A DNA stretch of 34,442 nt, from the NCBI GenBank assembly GCA_947165365.1, contig CAMVAF010000014.1:1-34442 (forward strand), read 5' to 3'. This DNA is from an uncultured Clostridia bacterium (GTDB lineage: Bacteria; Bacillota_I; Bacilli_A; RF39; UBA660). The notes beneath the pieces were generated by a model. The model did no database searches. It saw nothing but the letters and a program-made list of their open reading frames with translations, and had not been told where the DNA came from. Made by a program: the position numbers and the translations under genes. Positions within the stretch are counted from its first letter, which is position 1; the number at the start of each line of letters is the position of its first letter. This document shows positions 24,942-34,340 of the stretch, piece by piece.

Positions 24942-25532
24942 TTATTTATTCTCCTTTAAACTCATTTTCATTAAATTACCAATTTCTTTTTCTAATTTTT
25001 TATTAGCATCTTCTAGTGACATATTATTAACTTTAAATGGCTTACCAATACGATATACTAAGTTTTTACTACGGAATTTATAATCACCTGTTACACCAAA
25101 AGGTATTATATAAGCTCCCGTTTTTTTAGCCATTGATACACAACCAAATTTAAATGGTAATAAGAATTCTTTAGTCTTATTTCTAGTACCTTCTGGAAAA
25201 ATACCTAAAGCACCTCCACTTTTTAAAACTTCTAAGGCTTTTTCTTTGGCAACATCATCATGAATACTACGATCTACTGAAATACATCCAGTTTTTTTAA
25301 AAAACCAGGCATATTTACCATCAAAATATTCTTTCTTTGCCATATAATGCATTTCTCTTTTGGTTGATATAATAATACCACATTGATCCATGACATGCTT
25401 ATGATTACCAGCCACAATAATTGGTCCTTCTTTTATTATATTCTCTTTTCCAATTACTTTAGGATGATACCATAATTTAAATATAAACCCTAAAACAACT
25501 CTTGAAAATCTATAAAATCTATTCTTTTTCAT
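24942..25532 (-). CDS. PlsC-like lysophospholipid acyltransferase (second of a tandem pair)
   Basis: The 196-residue protein has the acyltransferase HX4D motif NHKHVMD (His44, Asp49), the FPEGTRN motif and the usual spacing of PlsC (1-acylglycerol-3-phosphate acyltransferase), with a hydrophobic N-terminal segment. It places an acyl chain on lysophosphatidate in phospholipid synthesis at the inner membrane face. It overlaps the related upstream gene by 14 bases. Which of the two copies is the housekeeping PlsC cannot be told. Confidence 0.9.
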   Translation of the reverse strand: MKKNRFYRFSRVVLGFIFKLWYHPKVIGKENIIKEGPIIVAGNHKHVMDQCGIIISTKREMHYMAKKEYFDGKYAWFFKKTGCISVDRSIHDDVAKEKALEVLKSGGALGIFPEGTRNKTKEFLLPFKFGCVSMAKKTGAYIIPFGVTGDYKFRSKNLVYRIGKPFKVNNMSLEDANKKLEKEIGNLMKMSLKENK

Positions 25533-26097
25533 AATCCTCCTTCATTAATTTAATAACTTTATTCATTAATCGATTATTTTCATATACTAAATCACTATTT
25601 TTAACAACATATGGTTTACCAAAAATAATTTTTACACTTTTCCTAAATAGTTTATAATCATTAACTATAGCGAAGGGAACTATTGGTACTTTAGTATCGT
25701 AACTAAATTTTACAGCTCCCATTTTAAATGGTCTTAATACATATTCTGTATCATTAAATGTCCCTTCTGGAAATATTCCTATAATGCCACCATTTTTTAA
25801 AACTTCTTCTGCTTCATTAACAGCCTTTTTATTTTTGGTACTTCTATTAACGGGAATTACTCCCATATTTCGAAATATCCATCCAAATTTTTTAAATAAT
25901 TCAATTTTTCCTAGAAACCTAATGTTTTTCTTAGTACAAGACATTAATAATACGCAATCTAAATTGCTTTTATGATTACCCGCTAGAATACACCCTGATT
26001 CAGGAATACTTTTACTATTAACTATTTCTATTCTATATAATAATTTCATTAAGCCTTTAACAATAGGTCTTACTATTTTATATAACCAAAATTTCAT
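25519..26097 (-). CDS. PlsC-like lysophospholipid acyltransferase (first of a tandem pair)
   Basis: The 192-residue protein carries NHKSNLD (His42, Asp47) and FPEGTFN, followed by LRPFKMGAVKF, so it is a complete PlsC-type enzyme. It is clearly a paralogue of the next gene but diverged, for example in the residues following HX4D. It heads the operon driven by the promoter at 26141-26169; GAGG lies 10 bases upstream of its ATG. The divergent VanY-like gene begins about 150 bases away. Confidence 0.9.
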   Translation of the reverse strand: MKFWLYKIVRPIVKGLMKLLYRIEIVNSKSIPESGCILAGNHKSNLDCVLLMSCTKKNIRFLGKIELFKKFGWIFRNMGVIPVNRSTKNKKAVNEAEEVLKNGGIIGIFPEGTFNDTEYVLRPFKMGAVKFSYDTKVPIVPFAIVNDYKLFRKSVKIIFGKPYVVKNSDLVYENNRLMNKVIKLMKEDYEKE

Positions 26098-26140
26098 ACT
26101 TGAATAACCTCACTTGTATTATTATATTCATTACTATTTA

Positions 26141-26169
26141 ATTATAAAACATTATCATCATTTTAACAA
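26141..26169 (-). promoter_or_regulatory. Sigma-A-type promoter for the plsC-plsC-yvcK operon
   Basis: -35 TTGTTA (26164-26169), 17-bp spacer, -10 TATAAT (26141-26146) on the minus strand. A second TATAAT with a poor -35 lies nearer the gene. Confidence 0.75.
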
Positions 26170-26245
26170 GTAGTTTACATCATAGTAAAATTAATATTTT
26201 TATTCATAATAAAATATTTTTTTCGTATTATATATTGTGATTTGT

Positions 26246-27052
26246 ATGAAAAAGATAATTTATATAACTATTATAACAATTATAATTATAATATTTTTAA
26301 CTATAATGTTTATAAAAAAAGATAATAATAAAGCAATAATTAATAAACCTTTTAGTAATTATCCATTTTATAAAAATGAATTATTAAATAGATACATTGA
26401 TTATCAAAAAATAAATAATACAAATGTAAAAGATACCATAATAAGAGTTAATATTGGATTAGATAAACCTTTTTATACTAATTCTAAAAAAGTTACTAAT
26501 CCTGATAATTTTAATGTATTAGTTAATAAATATCATTATCTTGATAAAGAATTTATTCCTAAAGATTTGGTTGATACTACGAAATATAGTAAAGGTAATA
26601 TTAAATTAAGAAAAACTGTTTATGATCAATTTTTAAAAATGGCTGATGATGCAAAAAAAGAAGATTTAAATCTAAGACTTATATCTTCTTATAGATCATA
26701 TGATTATCAAGAAAATTTATATAATAATTATTTAAGAAAGGACTCTCAAGAAGCGGTTGATTCCTATTCAGCAAGACCTGGTTTTTCAGAACATCAAACT
26801 GGTTTATCAATTGATATTGATAATATCTATACTAATTATAATCAATTTGAAATAACCTTAGAATATAAATGGATGTGTAATAATGCTTATAAATATGGTT
26901 TTATTTTAAGATATCCGAAAGATAAAGAAAAAATAACTGGTTTTCAATATGAATCATGGCATTATCGTTATGTAGGAATTAAAATTGCAACATATATTTA
27001 TAATCATAATATTACTTTTGATGAATATTATTATGAATTTCTTGATAAATAA
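26246..27052 (+). CDS. VanY/LdcB family D-Ala-D-Ala carboxypeptidase (peptidase M15B)
   Basis: Start at the ATG 26246 (MKKIIYITIITIIIIIFL); the frame from 26237 begins with GTG and adds three residues. The 268-residue protein has one N-terminal membrane anchor (residues 4-22) and an extracellular M15B domain: ISSYRSYDYQENLY, SARPGFSEHQTGLSIDI (zinc ligands His183 and Asp190) and ESWHYRYVG (Glu236, His239). It is expected to trim D-Ala or act as an L,D-carboxypeptidase on wall peptides. The ribosome site is weak and the best -10 (TATTAT, 26226-26231) leaves a very short leader. Its last 22 bases overlap the convergent mreD gene. Confidence 0.92.
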   Translation: MKKIIYITIITIIIIIFLTIMFIKKDNNKAIINKPFSNYPFYKNELLNRYIDYQKINNTNVKDTIIRVNIGLDKPFYTNSKKVTNPDNFNVLVNKYHYLDKEFIPKDLVDTTKYSKGNIKLRKTVYDQFLKMADDAKKEDLNLRLISSYRSYDYQENLYNNYLRKDSQEAVDSYSARPGFSEHQTGLSIDIDNIYTNYNQFEITLEYKWMCNNAYKYGFILRYPKDKEKITGFQYESWHYRYVGIKIATYIYNHNITFDEYYYEFLDK

Positions 27053-27537
27053 TTTTTCTTTTTTAATACTTGATAATATATTAAAGAAACAATTAAATTT
27101 AATAACATACTTCTTGATATTTTATAAACATATTCGTTAATAATAAAATTATGATTACTTATAGATACCATAAAAAATAGTATTAAATCATATAATGCAA
27201 TGTCTATAATAACTAGTATTAAATATGCAAATAAATTATTTTTCATTATTTTAAGAAACTTGATATTAATCTTACTTAATAACAAAAAAATCAAACTATT
27301 AAAAAGAAAAAAACTACTATAAATTAAATCATATACCATTCCTAGGATAAAAATGTCTTTATAGTAATTTTTTATGCTACTATTATAAAGAAAAGGTATT
27401 AAACTAACGGTTAACATTGGATAAAGATAATTAATATCATGATAATAACTAGGTATAAAATATGTAATAACGCCATCCAAAAGAATCGCTATAATACTAA
27501 TTATTAGGTATTTCTTCTCTTTTGAGTATTGAAACAT
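27031..27537 (-). CDS. mreD: Rod shape-determining protein MreD
   Basis: Start at 27537 (MFQYSKEKKYLIISII) supported by AAAGGAG 7 bases upstream; the frame from 27579 lacks a site. The 168-residue protein has five or six closely packed hydrophobic helices and the short FLYNSSIKNYYKDIFILGMVYDLIYS segment typical of MreD. It is part of the elongasome with MreC and RodA/PBP2. It overlaps mreC by 41 bases and its end overlaps the convergent VanY-like gene by 22. Confidence 0.85.
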   Translation of the reverse strand: MFQYSKEKKYLIISIIAILLDGVITYFIPSYYHDINYLYPMLTVSLIPFLYNSSIKNYYKDIFILGMVYDLIYSSFFLFNSLIFLLLSKINIKFLKIMKNNLFAYLILVIIDIALYDLILFFMVSISNHNFIINEYVYKISRSMLLNLIVSLIYYQVLKKKNYLSRNS

Positions 27538-28249
27538 ATTTATCTCCTTTGATATCACTTGATAATGAAATTTTAGCAAGTAAAGTTACTTCATCATTAT
27601 CTTTTTTTGTAAAATCAACCTTTCCTATTAAAATACCACTGGGGAATACTCCTCCCATTCCTGTAGTATACACCATACTTCCACTATTTATTTTATCATG
27701 AGATAATAATATAGCATTTAAATGATCACCAGATGTATCATATCCATTAGTAATTCCATATATATCTTTATTATCACTTTTAATGACAATACTAATTTTA
27801 TTTTTAGTATCATTAGAGGTTATTAATTTTATATCACTAGAATGATTTCTAACGGTTTCAACTCTTCCAATTAAACCATTAGAGTCTATTACAGCATAAT
27901 CTTCTTTTATACCATCATTCTTTCCTTTATCAATGGTTAATGTATTAAACCAATATTCCCTATTTCTAGCAATTATAGTAGAGTTAATATTTTGATATTG
28001 GCTTAATACTATTTTGATATCAGTTAATTTTTTTAATTCATTTATTTCATCTTGCAAATTATTATTAATACCTATTTGTAAATCAGAGGAAAATGATACA
28101 TCTTTATCTTCACTTAATGCTTTAACAGGATATAATATCATATCTTTTAATAAATAATATGGATATAAAATATCTAAATTGAAACTTAGTGATAAATAAA
28201 AAATTAGATATATAATAATAACAATAATTATTTCTTTTAATTTAATCAT
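27497..28249 (-). CDS. mreC: Rod shape-determining protein MreC
   Basis: The 250-residue protein has an N-terminal membrane helix (6-25), a coiled-coil around LQDEINELKKLTDIK, and the beta-domain signatures TLTIDKGKNDGIKEDYAVIDSNGLIGRV and VYTTGMGGVFPSGILIGKV. It links peptidoglycan synthases to the MreB system. It overlaps radC by 4 bases (ATGA). mreB, normally just upstream, is missing here. Confidence 0.95.
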   Translation of the reverse strand: MIKLKEIIIVIIIYLIFYLSLSFNLDILYPYYLLKDMILYPVKALSEDKDVSFSSDLQIGINNNLQDEINELKKLTDIKIVLSQYQNINSTIIARNREYWFNTLTIDKGKNDGIKEDYAVIDSNGLIGRVETVRNHSSDIKLITSNDTKNKISIVIKSDNKDIYGITNGYDTSGDHLNAILLSHDKINSGSMVYTTGMGGVFPSGILIGKVDFTKKDNDEVTLLAKISLSSDIKGDKYVSILKREEIPNN

Positions 28250-28932
28250 ATAAATAAATCCTTTTGGTTATCATAAAAACTATAGTAATTATTATCTGAA
28301 ATAATTAAGTGATCCATTATATTAATACCACTTATTCTTCCTATTTCAATAAGAGATTTTGTAAGATGCATATCTTCAATACTAGGAGTTAAATCACCAC
28401 TTGGATGATTATGCATACAAACAATACTTGTAGCACTATTTTTATATGCTTCTTTAAATATTTCTCTTGGATGAGCAATACTACGATTTACAGTTCCCAT
28501 AAATAATAATTTCCTTTCTATTAATTTATTTTTATTATCTAAATATAAGCAATAGAAATATTCTTGTTTTTTATGATAAAACAAATGTTTATTATTATTA
28601 AAAATTATTTGCGGATTATTGTAAATGATATTATCCCTTTCCTGTGCTTCTAAAAAGATTCTCCTACCAAGCTCAATTGCCGCAATTAATTCTATTCTTT
28701 TAACTTTTCCTAAACCTTTAATATCATTAAATGTAAACACATTAATATTTTCTAAATTGTTTATATTTTGAATTCTTTGTAATATTTCTTCCGAAATTTC
28801 TTTTACTGATACACCTTTAGTACCAGTTTTAATAATTATTGATAATAATTCTTCATTACTTAAATTATTACTTCCATATTTAAGTAATCTTTCTCGTGGT
28901 CTTTCACACTCTGGTAAATCTTTTATTTTCAT
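28246..28932 (-). CDS. radC: RadC/JAB-domain protein
   Basis: The 228-residue protein has the helix-hairpin-helix N-terminus (LPECERPRERLLKYGSNNLSNEELLSIII, FNDIKGLGKVKRIELIAAIELG) and the JAB/MPN metal site HNHPSGDLTPSIEDMHLT with the downstream DHLIISDNNYYSF. Its historical tie to DNA repair is uncertain. It ends in TGA overlapping mreC, and starts 3 bases after the SPOR-like gene. radC next to mre genes is a common Firmicute arrangement. Confidence 0.96.
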   Translation of the reverse strand: MKIKDLPECERPRERLLKYGSNNLSNEELLSIIIKTGTKGVSVKEISEEILQRIQNINNLENINVFTFNDIKGLGKVKRIELIAAIELGRRIFLEAQERDNIIYNNPQIIFNNNKHLFYHKKQEYFYCLYLDNKNKLIERKLLFMGTVNRSIAHPREIFKEAYKNSATSIVCMHNHPSGDLTPSIEDMHLTKSLIEIGRISGINIMDHLIISDNNYYSFYDNQKDLFI

Positions 28933-28935
28933 TTA

Positions 28936-29397
28936 CTACGCCTTCCTATTTTGAAATAATTTAATAATTTTATTATTAATATTCTTTATTTCTAATTCGT
29001 TATTTTCTTTTGGAAAATCATTTTCTATTTTTTTTATATCCTCCTCCAATCCATTATTTAGATAATCATTTTTTATATAGGTGTATATTTTATTATTTTC
29101 TAATATTTTTTGATATTTTATAGCATTTTGTAATATAGTATAAGCTCCTAAGTAAACATAATATTTGTTATCTTCAAACTTTACAAAATAATTATCTAAA
29201 TTTTCAGTAACATCTTTCATTACATTTTCTTTTGTAAAAACTCCATATTGTAAATAATAAATATTTCCATCAGAAATCATTTGTTGTTCATTGCTATATG
29301 TTGAGAATAATGCTTTGGTAAAAACTAAACTTAAGCTTACTGCAAGAATAATAATATTAATATTTTTCTTTATAATCCACCTCCATGTTGTTATCAT
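28936..29397 (-). CDS. SPOR-like membrane-anchored protein
   Basis: The 153-residue frame has one membrane segment (about residues 12-31) and an extracytoplasmic domain beginning YYLQYGVFTKENVMKD and containing NKYYVYLGAYTILQNAIKY, which resembles a SPOR peptidoglycan-binding domain (two beta-alpha-beta units); this is a pattern match, not a proven one. The ATG at 29397 has no ribosome site, whereas a perfect GGAGGTGG (29377-29384) lies inside the frame and is 6 bases before an ATA codon at 29371-29373 that would give a KKNINIIILAV start. Either the start is non-canonical or the ribosome site is fortuitous. It leads the radC-mreC-mreD operon. Confidence 0.7.
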   Translation of the reverse strand: MITTWRWIIKKNINIIILAVSLSLVFTKALFSTYSNEQQMISDGNIYYLQYGVFTKENVMKDVTENLDNYFVKFEDNKYYVYLGAYTILQNAIKYQKILENNKIYTYIKNDYLNNGLEEDIKKIENDFPKENNELEIKNINNKIIKLFQNRKA

Positions 29398-29403
29398 AAC
29401 AAA
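29389..29403. repeat. Short inverted repeat at the start of the SPOR-radC-mreCD operon
   Basis: TTGTTA-TGA-TAACAA is a perfect 6+6 inverted repeat with a 3-base centre, lying over the annotated ATG at 29397 and over a TATGAT that could serve as -10. It could be an operator or just part of a promoter; nothing more can be said. Confidence 0.4.
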
Positions 29404-29436
29404 GAAATGAGAAAATATTTGTCGAAAAAAGGTTTT

Positions 29437-29471
29437 AAAAAAACTATCAAAAAGTTATTTTCGGTAGTTTT
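29437..29471 (-). terminator. Probable terminator after the Rpn-family gene
   Basis: A 9-position stem (29463-29471 with 29440-29448), one mismatch on the minus strand, 14-base loop, followed by seven T. Confidence 0.6.
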
Positions 29472-29512
29472 AATTATTTAAGTTTATTATTATATTTTTA
29501 TAAATATATCTG

Positions 29513-30457
29513 TTATTTTTTTAAGCCTAATATTTCCTTTACTTTAGAAATATCTGTATCAGTATACAAAGCAATATTTTCAATAGATAATTTGTTTTTA
29601 TGATACATATTCATAATCATTTCTTTTTTATTTTGAAGTATTCCTTCTGTAATACCATCTGCGTGAGCTTTTCTTTTAATCTCTTTCATTATGCCATTTC
29701 TTATTCTTTGTTCCTCTTCATCTTTATCGTAAAATAACGATACTAATTCATCTTGGTTATTCATATCTTCTGATACCTCCATAATCATCTCTTTTACAGA
29801 TTTATCTATTTCTATCTTACTTAGGGCATATTCAAAATCCTTTTGTTTTTTGGTTTCCAATGCACATGATAAATAGAACAAATCACGTTCATAAGAGTTT
29901 CTAAATTTCATATCATTATCATACAATAATTTAAAACATTCTTCAATATTTATGCATAATATTTCTTGTTTTTCTGTTAAGATATGTCCATATTTATTTT
30001 GGATATAATAATAATCAAATATATCTTGACGGATATTATCAGTGTAAAAATTATTAAAATTAACTAATAAGACTTTTTCTAATTCTTCATAATCTTCCCC
30101 ACTTTTTAATTTAGAGGTAAATAACCTATTCATATAAAATAAATTACGATTCATTATGGTTTCATATAAACTATCTCTAATATTAATTTCTATTATTAAT
30201 CCTACTTTATTAGTATTAGTATTAAAGTTAACAATAATATCACATTTCGTTTTCTTTTTTCCTATTTGGTAATTATTTTGTCGGGGATTAACAAGTTCAA
30301 TGTTTCCTTCTACTTCTTTATATGGAATCCCCAATATAAGTGATACTAAAAAATTTAGTGGTTCCATTCTATTGGGATTAGTAAACATTATTCTTGCTGC
30401 TTCATCAAATGATAGTGGTATCTTTTCTCCTGGTCCTAATTTCTTTTTTTTATTCAT
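29513..30457 (-). CDS. Rpn-family PD-(D/E)XK nuclease / transposase-like protein
   Basis: Start at 30457 (MNKKKKLGPGEKIPLSF) because GGAGG lies just upstream; the ATG at 30493 has no site. The 314-residue protein has an N-terminal nuclease-like domain with Asp73 (KCDIIVNF) and Glu90-Ile-Asn92 (LIIEINIRD), so the usual D...ExQ/K becomes D...ExN, then a helical middle part and a C-terminal helical tail (IMNMYHKNKLSIENIALYTDTDISKVKEILG). Members of this family promote recA-independent recombination or occur as mobile-looking accessory genes. It is a single-gene unit between two operons, and the window's left edge holds the tail of a relative. Confidence 0.82.
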   Translation of the reverse strand: MNKKKKLGPGEKIPLSFDEAARIMFTNPNRMEPLNFLVSLILGIPYKEVEGNIELVNPRQNNYQIGKKKTKCDIIVNFNTNTNKVGLIIEINIRDSLYETIMNRNLFYMNRLFTSKLKSGEDYEELEKVLLVNFNNFYTDNIRQDIFDYYYIQNKYGHILTEKQEILCINIEECFKLLYDNDMKFRNSYERDLFYLSCALETKKQKDFEYALSKIEIDKSVKEMIMEVSEDMNNQDELVSLFYDKDEEEQRIRNGIMKEIKRKAHADGITEGILQNKKEMIMNMYHKNKLSIENIALYTDTDISKVKEILGLKK

Positions 30458-30550
30458 ATTCCTCCATTTATAACTAGTTATCTTTGCATGCAACTAAATC
30501 ATATCGAAAATATCTTTAAAAAGTCAAATTTCTCCAAATCCTATTTTCGT

Positions 30551-30585
30551 AAAAAAAATAGAACAAATCATTATTTTGTTCTATT
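30551..30585 (-). terminator. Rho-independent terminator after pyrG
   Basis: A perfect 11-bp stem (30575-30585 with 30557-30567), seven-base loop and T-run on the minus strand. It is about 80 bases after the pyrG stop; the stretch between (30586-30651) is nearly pure A/T with no gene. Confidence 0.88.
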
Positions 30586-30651
30586 AAAAAATTAAATTTA
30601 AATTAAATTATTTTTTAAATATTAGTTTTATATTATAAAATTTAAATTTTA

Positions 30652-32297
<1,646 letters not shown>

Positions 32298-32309
32298 CTA
32301 CATATTATT

Positions 32310-32987
32310 CTATTTCTTTAATAACACTTTTGGAATATCTTTTTCATTAACTTTAATATTTAACAAAAACTTTTTTAAGTTTTCTAAATCTTCTAATTCC
32401 TTTTTAATATCATAAAAAGATGTTTTACATTCAAAATACTTTATTAAATCACTATCATTTACCTTTTTAATATCAAAATAATAATTTAAACGAAAAAAAT
32501 TAGTTAAATTCTTATTATTTAATTTAAGCGATACTTCATCAGTTTCACCAGAAATATTAAATATTTTAGTTGATGATTCAATATTAAAACTTTTACTAAT
32601 ATCTATTCTATCCTCTCTTCTAAATACTTTTCTAATCACAGATTTTAATGAATTTATTAATTTATCATATTTACCATTAGTTGTATCTAAGAGAGTGTTA
32701 ATATCATCAAAAGAACCAATTGATAATATAATATATTCTTTTTTATCATCATAAAATTCTATAACTAAACCTAATTCACCATTAATATTATCTTTAAATA
32801 CCATATTGTTAATAACAAAATGATGTTCTAATATTTTCTTTAATTCATAAAGTTCGTTTTCAACACCAATAAAACGATCTTTACACATTAAAAAAAGGTC
32901 ATAAAAACTTATAGCGTTAGCTTGATGTTTTTCTTCTTTTTTAAACAACCTTTTTATCATATTTTCGTCATTATTATTAAACAGCAT
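32310..32987 (-). CDS. Cytosolic protein of unknown function between hisS and pyrG
   Basis: A 225-residue soluble protein, Lys/Asp/Asn-rich, with no signal peptide or membrane segment. The first 60 residues look helical (NMIKRLFKKEEKHQANAISFYDLF), the middle (about 60-100) contains a beta-like stretch (GELGLVIEFYDDKKEYIILSIG) and the end is a long charged helix (YDIKKELEDLENLKKFLLNI). It is 1 base after hisS and so belongs to that transcript. It shows no similarity I recognise to RpoE (delta). Function unknown. Confidence 0.7.
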   Translation of the reverse strand: MLFNNNDENMIKRLFKKEEKHQANAISFYDLFLMCKDRFIGVENELYELKKILEHHFVINNMVFKDNINGELGLVIEFYDDKKEYIILSIGSFDDINTLLDTTNGKYDKLINSLKSVIRKVFRREDRIDISKSFNIESSTKIFNISGETDEVSLKLNNKNLTNFFRLNYYFDIKKVNDSDLIKYFECKTSFYDIKKELEDLENLKKFLLNIKVNEKDIPKVLLKK

Positions 32988-32988
32988 A

Positions 32989-34257
32989 TTATTCCCCCAA
33001 ATATTTTAATAAATCGGCATAATTTAGGCTATGCTCTTCTTTTTTATTCATATCTTTTATTTTATAGATGCCACTATTTACTTCATTTTCGCCAATAATC
33101 ATAACATATTTTATTTTCTCACGTTCAGCGTATTCAAAACATTTACCAATCTTTTTCTTATTCATTTCAATTAATACTTTATATCCATTATTACGTAGAT
33201 TAGTTGCTAGTTTTAAAGTATCTATTTTGGTATCAAGTGGTACCATATATATATCTATTAAACTATTATTTTCGTTTTCCATATTTAAAATAACAAAGAT
33301 TGGTTCAAGTCCAAAGGAAAGTCCTACAGCTGGATATGAATTGCCATCATTAATAAAGTTAGTTATTATTTTATTATATCTTCCACCAGCTCCTATAGCA
33401 CTAGTGATTCTTTTTTGTCTATCATAAAACTCAAATACTACACCAGTGTATATTGAAAGACCTCTTGCTAAAGTTGAAATAAAATCACATTTATCAAGAA
33501 TATTTAGTTCTTTTAAATAATCATTTAATTCTAATAGCTCATTAATTCCTTCCGTCATTAAATCATTTTTATCTAATTTATTTAAATCATCTAAATTCAT
33601 TTTAAATAAATCAAATAGTTTATTAATACTATCATCACTAATATTAATATCTTTTAACATACTAACTAAATCTTTTCTATCAACTTTATCTATTTTATCA
33701 ATAATACCAATAACTTTATCTATTTTATCTTCTGGAATTTCTGAATAAAGAATTAGACCACTCATTAATTTACGATTATTATATTTAACAATAATATCAA
33801 TACCTAATTCTTTATAAGTATTAATAGCCATTAGGATTTGTTCTGCTTCAATATAACGATTATCAATACCAACTACATCGACATCACACTGATAAAATTC
33901 CCTAGTTCTCCCAAGTTTTACAGGACCATTTCGAAATACTTGGCCTATTTCATATCTTCTAAATGGCAAAGACAAATTTTTATTCATTGCAACTACTTTA
34001 CAAAATGGTACAGTAAGATCATATCTAAGTCCTAAATCTCTTTCACCTTGATCAGTCAAACGATATATCTCATTTAATATTTCAGCGTCATCAGAATATT
34101 TATAACTTAATAAATCAAAATAATTAAGTTTAGCTGTTTCAAGAGGTAAATAACCATATTTCTCAAAATTATTTCTTAATACACTAATAATCTTATTTCT
34201 TAATATCATTTCTTTAGGTAAATAATCAAAAGTACCTTTAACATTTAAAAGTTTCAT
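32989..34257 (-). CDS. hisS: Histidyl-tRNA synthetase
   Basis: The 422-residue class II synthetase has GTFDYLP at the N-terminus, motif 2 FRRYEIGQVFRNGPVKLGRTREFYQCDVDV, the His-specific signature ARGLSIYTGVVFEFY (family: LVRGLDYYTGTVFE, here with Ala for Val and Ser for Asp), GAGGRYNKI and motif 3 AVGLSFGLEPI, then the anticodon-binding domain (DIYMVPLDTKIDTLKLATNLR). It charges tRNA-His. The ribosome site is GGATGTGA. No T-box leader is seen; it starts from an ordinary promoter. Confidence 0.95.
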   Translation of the reverse strand: MKLLNVKGTFDYLPKEMILRNKIISVLRNNFEKYGYLPLETAKLNYFDLLSYKYSDDAEILNEIYRLTDQGERDLGLRYDLTVPFCKVVAMNKNLSLPFRRYEIGQVFRNGPVKLGRTREFYQCDVDVVGIDNRYIEAEQILMAINTYKELGIDIIVKYNNRKLMSGLILYSEIPEDKIDKVIGIIDKIDKVDRKDLVSMLKDINISDDSINKLFDLFKMNLDDLNKLDKNDLMTEGINELLELNDYLKELNILDKCDFISTLARGLSIYTGVVFEFYDRQKRITSAIGAGGRYNKIITNFINDGNSYPAVGLSFGLEPIFVILNMENENNSLIDIYMVPLDTKIDTLKLATNLRNNGYKVLIEMNKKKIGKCFEYAEREKIKYVMIIGENEVNSGIYKIKDMNKKEEHSLNYADLLKYLGE

Positions 34258-34283
34258 AAAATCACATCCATTTCATATTTAAT

Positions 34284-34312
34284 ATTATATAATTAATTAA
34301 TAAAAATAACAA
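34284..34312 (-). promoter_or_regulatory. Sigma-A-type promoter for hisS
   Basis: -35 TTGTTA (34307-34312), 17-bp spacer, -10 TATAAT (34284-34289). Two bases of the -35 lie in the terminator stem of the upstream gene. Confidence 0.8.
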
Positions 34313-34330
34313 GTTATTATTGAATAACTT
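34301..34330 (-). terminator. Probable terminator of the gene at the right edge
   Basis: A perfect 8-bp stem (34323-34330 with 34311-34318), four-base loop and a T-rich tail on the minus strand, 10 bases after the stop at 34341. Confidence 0.65.
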
Positions 34331-34340
34331 AATTACTTCA

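Noticed and set aside
18372..28248. Mycoplasma-type code (TGA as Trp)
   Set aside because: radC and the CmpB-like gene end at TGA with a following gene overlapping there, and Trp codons are TGG throughout.
30586..30651. A/T-only stretch after pyrG as an origin or regulatory repeat
   Set aside because: It is low-complexity with trivial self-complementarity and no DnaA-like box or ordered repeat; a non-coding leader to the terminator is enough explanation.
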